A stretch of 64,000 nt of DNA from Trichopria drosophilae. Lineage: Eukaryota; Arthropoda; Insecta; Hymenoptera; Diapriidae. The translations under genes were made by a program, and so were the position numbers. The notes below the pieces were generated by a model. That model did no database searches. It worked only from the letters and a program-made list of their open reading frames with translations, and was not told the DNA's origin. Shown one piece after another: positions 1 to 24,700 of the stretch. The stretch is taken from positions 11,823,501 to 11,887,500 of the forward strand of contig CM059582.1 of NCBI GenBank assembly GCA_030407085.1. Reading direction: 5' to 3'. Numbering within the stretch: position 1 is the stretch's first letter; every line of letters starts with the position of its first letter.

Positions 1-286
1 ATACAATCTTGCAAATTCCAATTAAAAGGTATTGACCTCTCTGAAGCAAATATTTCCGTTCTTGCGCAAAATGTTTTCAACATTCAATTTTTTGTTTCTG
101 TTAAATATGCGTGTAATCATGCGATAATACATTGGCCTAAATGAGTGTGCGTGTTTAGTAACAGAATATTGTATAATAGTCAGATTAGACCTGATGAAAA
201 GGTGATTTTCGACTCGGTAATGAACAAAACTGGATCGGCAACAGTCGGAACGTGAATTTTGCATACTTTACTAAAACATTTTCGAG

Positions 287-640
287 ATGTCCGAATTTTC
301 TATTAACTCACTCCTGGAGGAGCAAGCTTTAGTTGTGAAATCGATTGTTAATACAGTACCAAATTTGAAAAAAAAGAAATTGGACTACATAAACGAACCG
401 GTGCTAAAGGGTCGCCTTGAGAATTTGAAAAATGATTGGATTCGTTGTCGACATCTGCATGCTGTCATTGCAGCTAACATCAATGCAAAGAATCGCATGC
501 AGTTGCCATTTTCCATTGACAAAGTTTATAGTGACACTGAAGAAATTTATTTGGATTCGCTGGACTATTTTGAAAATTTACTTTCTTTGGTTAATTCTGA
601 TGGATCAAACTCTTCGACCCCTGAACAGGTTAGCAGATAA
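287..640 (+). pseudogene. Gag-like ORF fragment, probably BEL/Pao-type retrotransposon
   Basis: An ATG-initiated ORF of 117 codons. Its sequence pattern (LLEEQALVVKSIVN near the start, then RLENLKNDWIRC around residues 43-54, then DTEEIYLDSLDYF around 83-95) resembles the N-terminal helical region of gag-like polyproteins of BEL/Pao retrotransposons, just before where a DUF1759-type region would follow. No protease, reverse transcriptase, integrase or LTR follows, so this looks like an isolated remnant. One oddity: the codon at about 626 ends in CAG followed by GTTAGC, a passable phase-0 splice donor, and the next Trh exon has a phase-0 acceptor. A chimeric exon is therefore formally possible, but Trh should have an ACT-domain N-terminal half here and this ORF is not that. 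The family call is from memory of the pattern, not from a search. Confidence 0.4.
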
Positions 641-2810
641 ATTATTCCCTTTATGTAATCATGAGTGGTAAAAGACAAACATTTCAGCATTTATAGGAAA
701 GAGTTTATAGAAAATATTTTTATGAAAAATTGAGTGATAAATATAATTTACATTTAGATCATGTGTAGCTGGCTAGAGGATAGATTCTTCATAAAATGAA
801 TTTTAATATAAAAACGCTTATTACATTTAATACATTCAATGAAAATTTTGATCTGCATTAAAAACTGTTATTGGATTTTTCAAATTCCTTTTTCACATAA
901 GTTCTATGCACTTAATATGTACATTGAGTATTCAAAACATACTATAATTTCTCGTATTTAAATTTTTAATTTATGATAGTATAGGATCATCTCGACAAAC
1001 GGCTGTCATGAGATAAAAATCTTGATTTATTAGAGAAATATTTCATTCGCTATTTCGTGCATTCAACTTTCAGGTGATTAAATTGTTGGTTGTCTGAAGT
1101 AAAATTTTGAATATCCATTTCATTTGTTCTTCTATTCAATAATACTTATGGTAACTTTTAAAATAATTTCATTATTTATATAAGTAAAAATAAATTCAAT
1201 TAAAAGCATTACTCTTCTGAGATCGTATCTTTTAAGGTAATTTAAAAAGTAATGTAATTTAAATAAATACAAAAAAATTTAATGGTGGCGAGACATTAAA
1301 TGTTTGGGTAAAGTTATTTACACTTTTCAAAGACAATTAGGCAACCTGTATGTCAGACATACATATAGTAATTTCTCTGTAACTAGTAACAGGTGTACCA
1401 AAAAGTAAAAAACTTCAAAAACTTTTGTAAAAATCTAGCACAAGTTGTACTTCTAGGCACACTAAGAAAAATAGTATGATATAATTTATAAATAAACCGT
1501 TTTTAGGTAACTTAATGTGAATAATACCACTTATAACTTTTTTAATTTGAATGCTAAAAAGCTTACCTTCCTCTAAAGCTGATCTTCTCTTAATTTGATA
1601 AAGAGAAAACATATAAGACTACTGTTGAAAGTATTGAGAATTTTTGTTACTGTTTTCAAATTTGACAATGTTTTTTCGAAAAATCAACAAAACGTAAAGC
1701 CGACAGATCAAAAACCGACATAGACACCAACCAAAAATGATTGTCCGCTTGTCTAGTGACTTTAGACCTGTTGGATTGTTCGATCCGCACCCGGTCTCCC
1801 ATCAAACTAGTATTTAGCATTGTACTTAAAAACAAAATGCTAACAAGGTGTCTTCAAAGTACACCATTAAAAAGAGGTTTTTGGTACAACCTACCATTTG
1901 AAATGTTAGTGCTAAGTTTAAAAATAAGTGTACGACAAGTGCGACAAGTTATATTTAATTTGTGATTGGCTTGTGGATCTGTGGCTGCATCTAAAATTAG
2001 AAAACAACAAGGCTACAACTGATTCTACTGTGGTTTTTTAAAGCTTGAATTTACCACCTCTAAAAATAGAGTTTTTCCAATTTCCTTATCTTTTTGAAGT
2101 GATCTTCATCAGCTTTTGTATCAACAGCTTTGGCATCATCAAGTTTACCATAAAACGACTGCAATTATTTCTGTAAAGCAAAGTGATACGATCATCATTT
2201 ATTTCTAATTGAACCTTTTTCGATTGACGAACTTTCATTAAGTCAACCACAATAAACGAAAACGAATTCAAAAGTCAAGAATTCGCATTCGAAACGTAAT
2301 CGTTAACAACACATTTATTACTGAATTCGGATTCTTGACGTCTACATTAATTTTCATTTTCCTAAACCATCTCATCGCTAAAGAAGATAAGGACTCCAGA
2401 ACGCTCGAAGAACACTTTTCGATTTCCATTTCTTAAATGTCGATAAACACTCGCAACCCTCCAATTCTATTCCATACCAGGGATTTTTAGTGGTGGCTCG
2501 AAATTAGCATTATAGCCATCAATAATAACCTTATTACTATATTTAGCCGCAGACAATAGATCTAGAAAAAGTATTGAATTTGGTCACTTCGACAAAAAAA
2601 ATTACGTCCCCACATTTAAAAATGTTGACGTTTCAAGCCCTGGGCAAGTAAAAAATGCAATAAAAAAATTTGAGTTCGTGATGAGTTTTCTTTTTATGAT
2701 TTAATGAAATATGTCGATACGATCTAAGTTAAAAACAATATATTAGAATCGTCTGAATCAATTTCTACAAATTCTGGTTTCCTAAAGGGTAACACAGGCT
2801 AACAAAATTT
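641..2810. other. Non-coding AT-rich stretch, no gene seen
   Basis: I see no coding exon. Around 1697-1795 there is a degraded trace of the CCGACA/TCAAAA subrepeat family that recurs at 21.0, 26.6, 30.9 and 33.0 kb (GCCGACAGATCAAAAACC near the start, GATCCGCACCC near the end). The rest is low-complexity AT-rich sequence. It is either upstream intron of Trh or intergenic. Confidence 0.5.
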
Positions 2811-3686
2811 ATACCTAGAAAGCGGACTATACTTTTCCGAAGGTTTTTGTTGCGCTGAAACCAAATTTGGCCGCAGAATTGTTCTATCACGTCAAGATTT
2901 TGAGATATCCTAATCTAAAAGTGCAAAAAACGCTGTTTTTGATCATATACAGTAAGTTTCTGTGGCGGAACAAAATTATTGTTTGGAGCTTGGCATGAAG
3001 AATATTACGGTGCCACTTGTCAAGTTTAAAATGCTGTTTTTAGTAACTTAATAACTATATGATTTTTTTTATCGAGTTGTCGAAGTTTTTGTCAGGGAAC
3101 AATTATGATTTTCATACATTAAATAAATTAGTAATTAGATGAAAATGACTAACAAACTGAGACCGACTATCTAAAAATAGTTCTATTACGTCAAGATGTT
3201 GAAATATCGTAACCTAAATGTGTAAAAAACGCAAGTTTTTGTGATGGAATAAATTTTTTTTCGCAATTTGACAAAAACCAGGTTAAAATGCGTTCATCAG
3301 AAACCTAAGTATATTTTGCCGACGATTTTCGATGTGCTGAATTAAAATTTGGTCGCAAAATTGCTCTATGGCGTAAACATTTTGAGATATCCTAACCTAA
3401 AAGTGCAAAAAAACGAAAATCGCCATTGTGCCTTGACAAAAACTTACGAATTGACTAAAAAAGCATTTTAAAGTTGATGAATAATGCTTTAATCTAGTTT
3501 TTGCCAAAGTGTCAACAAGCGTTTTGATCCGCCACATAAACTTCCTAAATATATGGAAAACAGTTCATCTTGCACTTTTAGATTAGGATATCTCAAAATC
3601 CAGACGTGATGGAACAATTCTGCTACCAGATTTAAATTCAGCTCATAGACAACCTTCGGAAAAGTATAGTCCTGTTTCTGGGTATA
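2811..3686. repeat. Foldback repeat element, about 0.88 kb
   Basis: The sequence at 2811-2999 recurs in inverted form at about 3498-3686. Shared blocks include a GACTATACTTTTCCGAAGG segment at the outer ends and a GTGGCGGA block at the inner ends. A core motif, roughly CACGTCAAGATTTTGAGATA, followed by TCCTAATCTAAAAGTGCAAAA-like sequence, appears at 2885, 3185 and 3365 on + and at about 3625 on -. Related copies lie at 23.82-24.25 kb inside JIP1. No coding capacity was seen, so it is probably a non-autonomous foldback or MITE-like element. Confidence 0.65.
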
Positions 3687-4251
3687 GAGATTGGCTTCAT
3701 TTTGTTCGCTTGTGTCATTAATATACATACCCCCTTAAAAATACGGCACAAATGAATTGATTGGGCATTATCGGAATAAGATGAATATCTGTAGTCGATG
3801 TAAAACTTGTTTTACTGATTCTTTATTACTCGTTCCACAAAATTCGCGTCGTTGGAAAACAAATTACAGGCTAAAATTGTATGGTTTTTAAATAAAATAA
3901 CATTTCGCCGATTGTATTCCTAAGTTTATGTGATATTTATTCGTGGTGAATCAAATTAGCCCCAGAAACTATACTTTTTTTAAGAATTTGAGAGGGAAGT
4001 AAAAAAGTCGCGCTAACCCTTGTTACGACCTTGAATAATGAATCTTATTGAAATCCAAAACATTTGAGCCTTTTTTCTTCATATTAAATCAGCCATTTTT
4101 AATTTTTCAAAATACATAGATTCCTATTTGACAACCCTAAAACTCTACAGAGCTATATTAGATTTGTTGTTATGAATTTTTAAAATTAAGCAACAACTCC
4201 GAAAATGCTATAAAGAGTTAATAAAGAATATATAAATATTTATTTTTTCAG

Positions 4252-17230
<12,979 letters not shown>

Positions 17231-17960
17231 AAATTGTAATCTGAAAATAACATTAAGGGCATTTTCTCATTTTGGTGTTTAAGAAAAGACCAAAGTACGA
17301 ATGTATTTATTATAAAAAAGAGAGAGATATTATAATCAAATTTACTTAAATCAGTCTGTACAGGACGAAAACAGATGTAGAGTAGTATTTTATGACGTAT
17401 TATAGAGTGGAAAAGTATTTAAAGACTGAAGAGGTTTTTTTTAAAACCCTCATGTATATGGTTTGGTTAGTATTTTTAGTTACTCATTATGAGTGTATTT
17501 TGCATTTAATGTATATATGATTTTATGTGCACAAAGAGAAAAAATGGTTTTGATTGAATCCTATTTCTATTTCAATCCTGTTCCTATTACTATTTCTAGG
17601 TATTTCATTTTCAAAACTCCAGAGTTCGATAAAACAGTTTCAAATAGCATTCCTACTAATACTATTTAATCTGGGTTTTGTTGTTGTCAGTTCGTCATAA
17701 AAATACTACTATGAAACATAACTTTCTTTTATGTGTGTTTATATGTAAAATAATTAGTAAAAATAGTTGAGGTTTAGTTTATTATTTTTATGTTACATTT
17801 TTTTCTCTGTGTGTACATACATAAAAAGTTTAGTTTTAAAGTAAGAGATTATTATTATTAATAATTAGTACAGTTACAATTATTATAAAGTAATAAATGA
17901 AATAAACATAATTTAAATAAGTTTTAAGTGTTGTTACACAATTTTAAATAAAGAAAATCA
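17231..17960 (+). other. Trh: Trh 3' UTR with candidate poly(A) signals
   Basis: Sequence directly after the Trh stop. AATAAA hexamers occur at 17892-17897, 17901-17906 and 17947-17952, so cleavage shortly after 17.97 kb is plausible. Another AATAAA near 18278 could give a longer transcript. Confidence 0.4.
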
Positions 17961-19060
17961 ACTTAATTTCAATATGTTAACTGGAATTTTGTGACATAAA
18001 TACTAGGTTAGAACTTTTAAGCATATCTCAGTGGTGCATATTAATAATGTTATAAATTTCAAATTAGATATTATTATATTGCGTTGAAGATATATAGATT
18101 TTAAGATTGGAATATAATGAAGAGGAAAATTTTTAAAAGTCTGAATGTAATATATACGCGAGATGTTAATTTGATAATTATTATAATTCACGTGTAAATG
18201 TTGAAAAGCGAATGAGAAAGGTTTCTTAATGAAGTCGGAATAAAGTATCAAATGTTAAGTGTAAAATTGAATGTTAAATAAATTCTGCGTAAAGTACGCT
18301 TAAATATTGTTTAAAGTTTATTTCCTATACCATAACTAAAAGTGATTTGTTTCATAGTTTTGATTAAATCGCCATATAGTTGCGTCCTATTGAAATTCAA
18401 CGATCAATATTCAGTTTTAAAATGCCGTTTATATTATGCATTATTTAATAATTCTGTATTTTATAGATCATAAATTTTGAAAATCATAATTTTTCTAATG
18501 AATTCTTTTTCTTTCATTTTTATTTACGCTAGCTGTTTTATTCGCTATATCGATCTATTGTCTGGTGTGCATTACTAAGCTCTTTAATTCTTTTTAAAAA
18601 ACTTTTTGTATTTGTCGTTTTAGAAAGCTTTAACAAAGGGGAAGTATTTTTATGCCCTACGAAGAACGATAGAAATAAGTTCTATGTTACACAAATTCTA
18701 CAATGTAAATTTTATTTCTATAATGTAACTTTTTTACTTCGCATGATGTTAGGCTGACGTTTTTTTCATTATTCCTTAAGAACCAAATATATAAAAATTT
18801 AGCATGCTTGCCAATCGTAAAAATAGAAATTATTAATTTACTTTAAGAGACTAATATGTTCATTGCTACTCAACTACATAATTTAGAATATTCAGTTCAT
18901 ATAACAGATCTTTGCTTTAAATGTACATCATTATTGAGACATTATATCGTCGTAATTTTGTAGAAAACATATCGATAACTATTCACAAACAACTGGGTAA
19001 CATGTTTTTCTACAGAAAATACATAACCCTTTCTGAAATGTCTTTTTTTTGTTTTTAAAT
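17961..19060. other. Intergenic AT-rich stretch, nothing recognised
   Basis: Between the end of Trh and the hexanucleotide array. No coding or RNA signal was seen. Confidence 0.5.
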
Positions 19061-19065
19061 TTGGT

Positions 19066-19967
19066 TTGTCTTTGCCTTTATCTTTGTCTTTGTCTCTGTC
19101 TTTGTCTCTGTCCTTGTCTTTGTCTCTGTCCTTGTCTCTGTCCTTATCTTTGTCTCTGTCTGTGTCTCTGTCCTTGTCTTTGTCTCTGTCCTTGTCTTTG
19201 TCTTTGTCTTTGTCTTTGTCTTTGTCTTTGTCTTTGTCTTTGTCTTTGTCTTTGTCTTTGTCTTTGTCTTTGTCTTTGTCTTTGTCTTTGTCTTTGTCTT
19301 TGTCCTTGTTTTTGTCTTTGTCCTTGTCTTTGTCTTTGTCCTTGTCTTTGTCTTTGTCTTTGTCCTTGTCTTTGTCTTTGTCTTTGTCTTTGTCTTTGTC
19401 TTTGTCTTTGTCTTTGTCTTTGTCTTTGTCTTTGTCTTTGTCTTTGTCTTTGTCTTTGTCTTTGTCTTTGTCTTTGTCTTTGTCTTTGTCTTTGTCTTTG
19501 TCTTTGTCTTTGTCTTTGTCTTTGTCTTTGTCTTTGTCTTTGTCTTTGTCTTTGTCTTTGTCTTTGTCTTTGTCTTTGTCTTTGTCTTTGTCTTTGTCTT
19601 TGTCTTTGTCTTTGTCTTTGTCTTTGTCTTTGTCTTTGTCTTTGTCTTTGTCTTTGTCTTTGTCTTTGTCTTTGTCTTTGTCTTTGTCTTTGTCTTTGTC
19701 TTTGTCTTTGTCTTTGTCTTTGTCTTTGTCTTTGTCTTTGTCTTTGTCTTTGTCTTTGTCTTTGTCTTTGTCTTTGTCTTTGTCTTTGTCTTTGTCTTTG
19801 TCTTTGTCTTTGTCTTTGTCTTTGTCTTTGTCTTTGTCTTTGTCTTTGTCTTTGTCTTTGTCTTTGTCTTTGTCTTTGTCTTTGTCTTTGTCTTTGTCTT
19901 TGTCTTTGTCTTTGTCTTTGTCTTTGTCTTTGTCTTTGTCTTTGTCTTTGTCTTTGTCTTTGTCTTA
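19066..19967. repeat. CTTTGT hexanucleotide microsatellite array, about 900 bp
   Basis: About 150 tandem copies of a 6-bp unit (CTTTGT on +). The first ~300 bp contain interruptions (CCTTGT, CTCTGT, single TTTTTG and TTATCT variants). From about 19365 to 19965 the array is essentially pure. It ends in AGACAGACGGACAGACAGA. All frames stay open and give LCLC, SLSL or RQRQ strings, which are by-products of the repeat and not proteins. Confidence 0.97.
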
Positions 19968-20457
19968 GACAGACGGACAGACAGATTGTTACAATTTTAT
20001 TCATATAAATTATCCGGTTAAATTATTTATAATGATGGACAATAAGTCAAAATTGTGGGGTTTTTTGTGAATCGTAAAAACCAAATTTTTTAAAGCTTGT
20101 ATCTGTTTCTCGACATCATGCTTTTGAAAACGGCCAAGGACATATTATTTAGTATGTATTAGACTCCAGAAATGGTTCGTTTTTTAAATACTAAATGATT
20201 GAATTCATTACACTGATTTATGTCATGACAAAACTTTCTTAGCATTTCTAAAAAATTTGTTGCCATATTATTTTTCTGTTGATTGAAACGAAATTTTGGC
20301 CTCGGAATTTTAAAGAGCGAGTTATAACGAAATTTTCCGAACTTTTGTTATTAGAGTAAAAAAAAAATATTCAGGAACTGGGAAAAATAATTCAACAACC
20401 ATTTGAAGAATTCGGATTTTTAATTCAACGGACAGCAATTTTTGGAAAATGAATGGA

Positions 20458-20475
20458 TTCGAGAGAGAGAAAGAG

Positions 20476-20528
<53 letters not shown>

Positions 20529-20556
20529 AATGGAGAGTAAGAGAGAGAGAGAATAC
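20458..20556. repeat. GA-rich simple repeat
   Basis: A run of GA dinucleotides (about 20480-20522) flanked by degenerate GAGAGAAAGAGAACGAG and GAGAGTAAGAGAGAGAGA. It lies 1.1 kb upstream of the JIP1 start. GAGA-type factors can bind such tracts in insects, but nothing shows that here. Confidence 0.85.
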
Positions 20557-21029
20557 AAAGTTTCGTATCGTTTACATAATATATTGTCAATAGTTAGAAG
20601 AATTCAAATACATATACCAAATGCTTCCTGCTTTCTGCGCTTGCGAAAAGCGCTACATCTATTGAGAGACCAGCTAAGTGCCGGAATACGGAAAGTTTAT
20701 ACTAGGATATCCGTATTACAAAGTGTCCGCTCGTTGCTTTTTTTCATTTTTTACGATATATAACTGTAAACTAAAAATGTTCTGAATTTGTTATTGGGCA
20801 TTTTATTTTAACGTTTTACAATTGAGTATTATAATAATAAGTATTCTAGCATCTTTCTGCACGAACAGTTTCAGAAATTTTTTTTAATACAAAATTTCCT
20901 GAATTTTTCTCATATTTTGCGTCCTTGAAAAAGTTTTTAGAGTTCACGTGGAATCATTAATGTTTATAACGAATCACACTTTATAAACATGAAAATGTCA
21001 TAAAATCGGGTTGTGATGAAAAATCTGAA

Positions 21030-21340
21030 AAATAAAAAAGCCGACAATCAAAAGGCCACTTGAATAAAAACCGTCACTTACTCAATACTGACTGCCAACA
21101 AAGAATTTCGGGTGCCCCTCAAATGGTCACAACTCACAAAATAGCCACTTGAAAAACCGGACATTCAAAAACCAAATATTTATAAAACCAGACATTTTAA
21201 AAAATGTTGAAATGTCTGGTTTTTTAATGTCTGTATTTTTAACTCTGTGGTTTTTGAATGTCGAGTTTTTGAAGTGTCTGTTGTATTTGTTCGGGGTTTT
21301 GTGGATATAATTTTTTAACAAAAGGCTACAAAACGATACT
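21030..21340. repeat. Degraded CCGACA-type foldback repeat
   Basis: Short modules such as GCCGACAATCAAAAGGCC, AAACCGGACATTCAAAAACC and, on the other strand, GTCTGGTTTTTTAATGTCTG. A clear hairpin lies at 21178-21222 (AACCAGACATTT / AAATGTCTGGTT). It is related in style to the sharper elements at 26.57 and 30.85 kb. Confidence 0.5.
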
Positions 21341-21524
21341 AGTGTAGGACCTTGATGACACTGGTCAACATTTTTTGACAGTCAGTTTTTGTGCTGTCAG
21401 TTGTTTGATAATCGGTCTATTTTTTTTGGTTTTTTTCACTCACCCCCAGAATATCCAAAAACTTTCTTTTATGAAAATCAAATTTGAAATAGTAACACTC
21501 CTCTTGAATGACATTGCGTCGTCG

Positions 21525-21687
21525 CAGAGACGTCACCTCAGGGTAGAATTGCGCGCGCCGTAATCAATATCCAAGAAGACGGTGGTTAAAAGACGACGAC
21601 AGCGCCGCGGTTGTCGTCTCCTACGCGTCTGACCCGCGGCCGCGTTTTCGGCACCGCGAAAAAACCTCGGCCATCACCCCAAAAAGG
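21525..21687 (+). promoter_or_regulatory. Aplip1: CpG-rich promoter / 5' UTR of JIP1
   Basis: A sudden GC- and CpG-rich patch in AT-rich surroundings (GCGCGCGCCG near 21550, CCGCGGCCGCG near 21634) just before the JIP1 ATG. A CRE-like GACGTCAC lies near 21530. No TATA box is evident. Promoter function is inferred from position and composition. Confidence 0.45.
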
Positions 21688-21770
21688 ATGGCCGACACGG
21701 AATTTGAGGAATTTCGATGCTACTTCGAAAGACTACCCCAACATCTGAAGACTCCGATGTCTAATTACAC
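21688..21770 (+). CDS. Aplip1: JIP1 exon 1 (start)
   Basis: ATG followed by [20 protein letters not shown]... and ending at TTACAC|GTGAGT in phase 2. Insect JIP1 proteins begin with a similar MAD-EFEEF motif, which supports this start. Confidence 0.9.
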
Positions 21771-24700
21771 GTGAGTTTCTCCATGCCTTCATCTCCCGAA
21801 AATTCGAAACGACCACCTCCCTTTCAAATTTGCAATATTTTCGAAAAACACCTTTGCAAAAATTCGCCGTGACAACGCGTCCAAGAAGTGTAGAAGTCAC
21901 CCACTGTCGTTAAAACTTTGTCGACAATTTTAAGGTGTGCGAAACGACCAATGACGTAATTCCAAAACTATGCGGTCATCGAACAAAAATCGACTCAAAA
22001 ACGAGTGTGGTCCTCTGACAGCCTACAAGTAGATCGATGACGTTTCGGGTCAGACGCCTTTTTCTACTTAAGCAGCTTCTCTCGTCGAATTGATTTTTGT
22101 GGATTCGTGTGGGGTCGATTTTCTTTATGGGTCGAGAGAAATCGTAAAACATCATCTAGTAGTCGAGATGTCACGTGAGCCGTTCAGACGCAAGGGTCGT
22201 CAGGTCGAACAAGTCAATACATGTGTGCGTGTAAAAAGTTTCGCGTGTCGTGGGTGGGTTAAGCACGACTGAAATTCCTCTACAGTAAATTTTTACACGT
22301 TTTTCTACTGAATTACGAAACATAAAAATGACACAAATTTTAAAAGTCCCTTGCGGCCGTAATAAATTACCTAATCGGGGGGACTTCTTATTAACACACA
22401 CAAAAATAGAAAAATTAAAAAAAAATATTTTCAGACTCGCTCACGATGTAATAGTGGACGATTCGCCGACTTCATCCCAAGGGAGCGACCCTGAAGTCGG
22501 CAGAGGCGAGGTCGCCGCAGATTCAGAAGACGACGACCTCGTCATCTTATACAGACACGAAGTCTTCAGCCAAAGTGGTCATAGTTCTGCAGATGACAGT
22601 GAAGATTTCGACCGACGCTATTCGTCGCTAGTGGCAGATAGTGATTTCAGGTAAATATTCAAAAATTTTTTTGAGTTCATTCATTTTCAGTGTTTTTCTA
22701 CAATTTTAGACGTTTGACAGATTTGTGACAACATTTGGTTTCAAAATTTAAATCAATAATTTGTTTGAAATAGGTCATATCGAAACCGATTTATTATAAA
22801 ATGACCCGATTTCGTGTCACCTGTTGCCATTAAGAATGCATTACATCGAGGGTCTTCTTTTGTCGATAGAATGTATAAATTCCTTTTGGTTGTAAATATT
22901 TAACAACACAATCGAAATGTTTCCTTGTAATATGAAAAAATATGAGATGTAACCAAAATTTGCCACATTTCTTATTGGACAGAAAAAAACTTTTCACTCT
23001 TTGAGAATGCAGTATTTAATTTTATAGTAATTAGTAGTAGTTTAATTTTAGTATTTATTAACCCGTACTCCAATCACATTTTATTTTCTTTAATTGATAC
23101 TAAAATAATTTATTTTATAAAACTAAACGATCAATTTTGGAAGAAAAAACTCGAAATTAATCATCAACTTCACACTTCATTAAATCGAAAATTATAACTT
23201 ATTTTATTAATTTAGACGTAGGTTTCGAAAGCGCCAAAATGAACGCTTATTAAAAGGCCCCGAGAGCTATAAGAGTACTGTGAAACCAGGGGACTTTCGG
23301 AAATCGTTATGTGACGCTATTGCATTTAATTTCCACCTTAATCCTGAAAACAACAGGGACTAGTAAGAAATAACAGTTTTAAGTGATTATTTTCGCTATA
23401 TTGCACTTTTCGATAAATCATACACAAAAGTGCTGTTTTTTTCATTAATCATTTTTCTGGATATCCGTCACTACGAAATCAGATTCATCTTCATGTCAGC
23501 TTACAAATGTGTGTATTAAGTAACACCGGATGATAAATTTTCAACACCATATTGTGTGTATTTGTGTAAACTATGGAATAAAAACTAGAATTTTCATAAA
23601 TAAGTAGTCAATTTTTCTTTAATTTCTAAGAAAATGACTATAATTGTTTTTTTAATGAAATGAAGAGTGATTGATATACAACCATTATCAATACGAAAAA
23701 TATTTGCTCTTATTAATATAAATTTTGTCCCTTTCGTAAGGGAAGTGTAAATTGGTAACACATCCCAAAAAAATGAGGCCGATCTCTATAAGGAGAGACA
23801 GGACTATATTTTTCAAAAGGTTCTATCACGTCATTATTTTGTGATATCCTAACGTAAAAATGAAATACGTTTTTGTCAATTTTTAGTTTTTGTGTCGGAA
23901 CAAAACTTTTGTTAGCAATTTGGCAGAATACATATTATTTTGAAGTATTCATCAGCTTTAAAACGCTCTTGTAGAAATGCCGATTCGATTTTTTTAGCGA
24001 AGTTTTATGCACTTTTAGGTTAGGATATCTCAAAATCTTGACGTGATCGAGGACAGATTTGAATTCAGCACATCGAAAGCTTGGGAAAAGTATATTCAGG
24101 TTTCTATTGAATGCAATTTGGTTTTTGCCAAACAAAAATTATGAACAAAAATTCTAGTCAGTCATACAATCTTAAAATTTTAAAAAACAATTTTTTTGCA
24201 CTTATAGGTTATGATATCTAAAAATCCAGACGCGATAGAGCAATTGTACAGTCATACTCCAGTTTCTGGTCCTAAATTTTGTTGGCCTGGGTAAATTTAA
24301 GACAGATTTTTATTAGATTTTTTAAGATTTATTCAAAGGAAACTGAATTAAATATAACTCGGTTTCGGTTGATTAAACTAATCTACTCAATTTAATTTTC
24401 CTAATCACGTCCTTCTTATAAAAATACACTTAATAGAATTTTCAAATCTATCTTGCAATCGTTCGTTACGATTTTGTCTTCTATTAGAAATTTAGGGATT
24501 ATTTTGTCGATTACTAGTATTTTATTTTATTTTACTAGAAAAGTGAGTCTTAGTCGCTGTAGCAGATTTTGAATCGATACTCCAGATACTCAGAATCTAA
24601 ATAAACAAAAATTTAATACATTTATGAAGTGAACTCAATAAGAAATTAAAATAAAACGATGATAATATATTTTTTACTACATTTTAAATAATATTTTGAA

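Noticed and set aside
19049..20008. Three overlapping ORFs of 286-319 codons on both strands
   Set aside because: They are translations of a hexanucleotide repeat whose unit has no stop in any of these frames; the products are LC, SL or RQ dipeptide strings.
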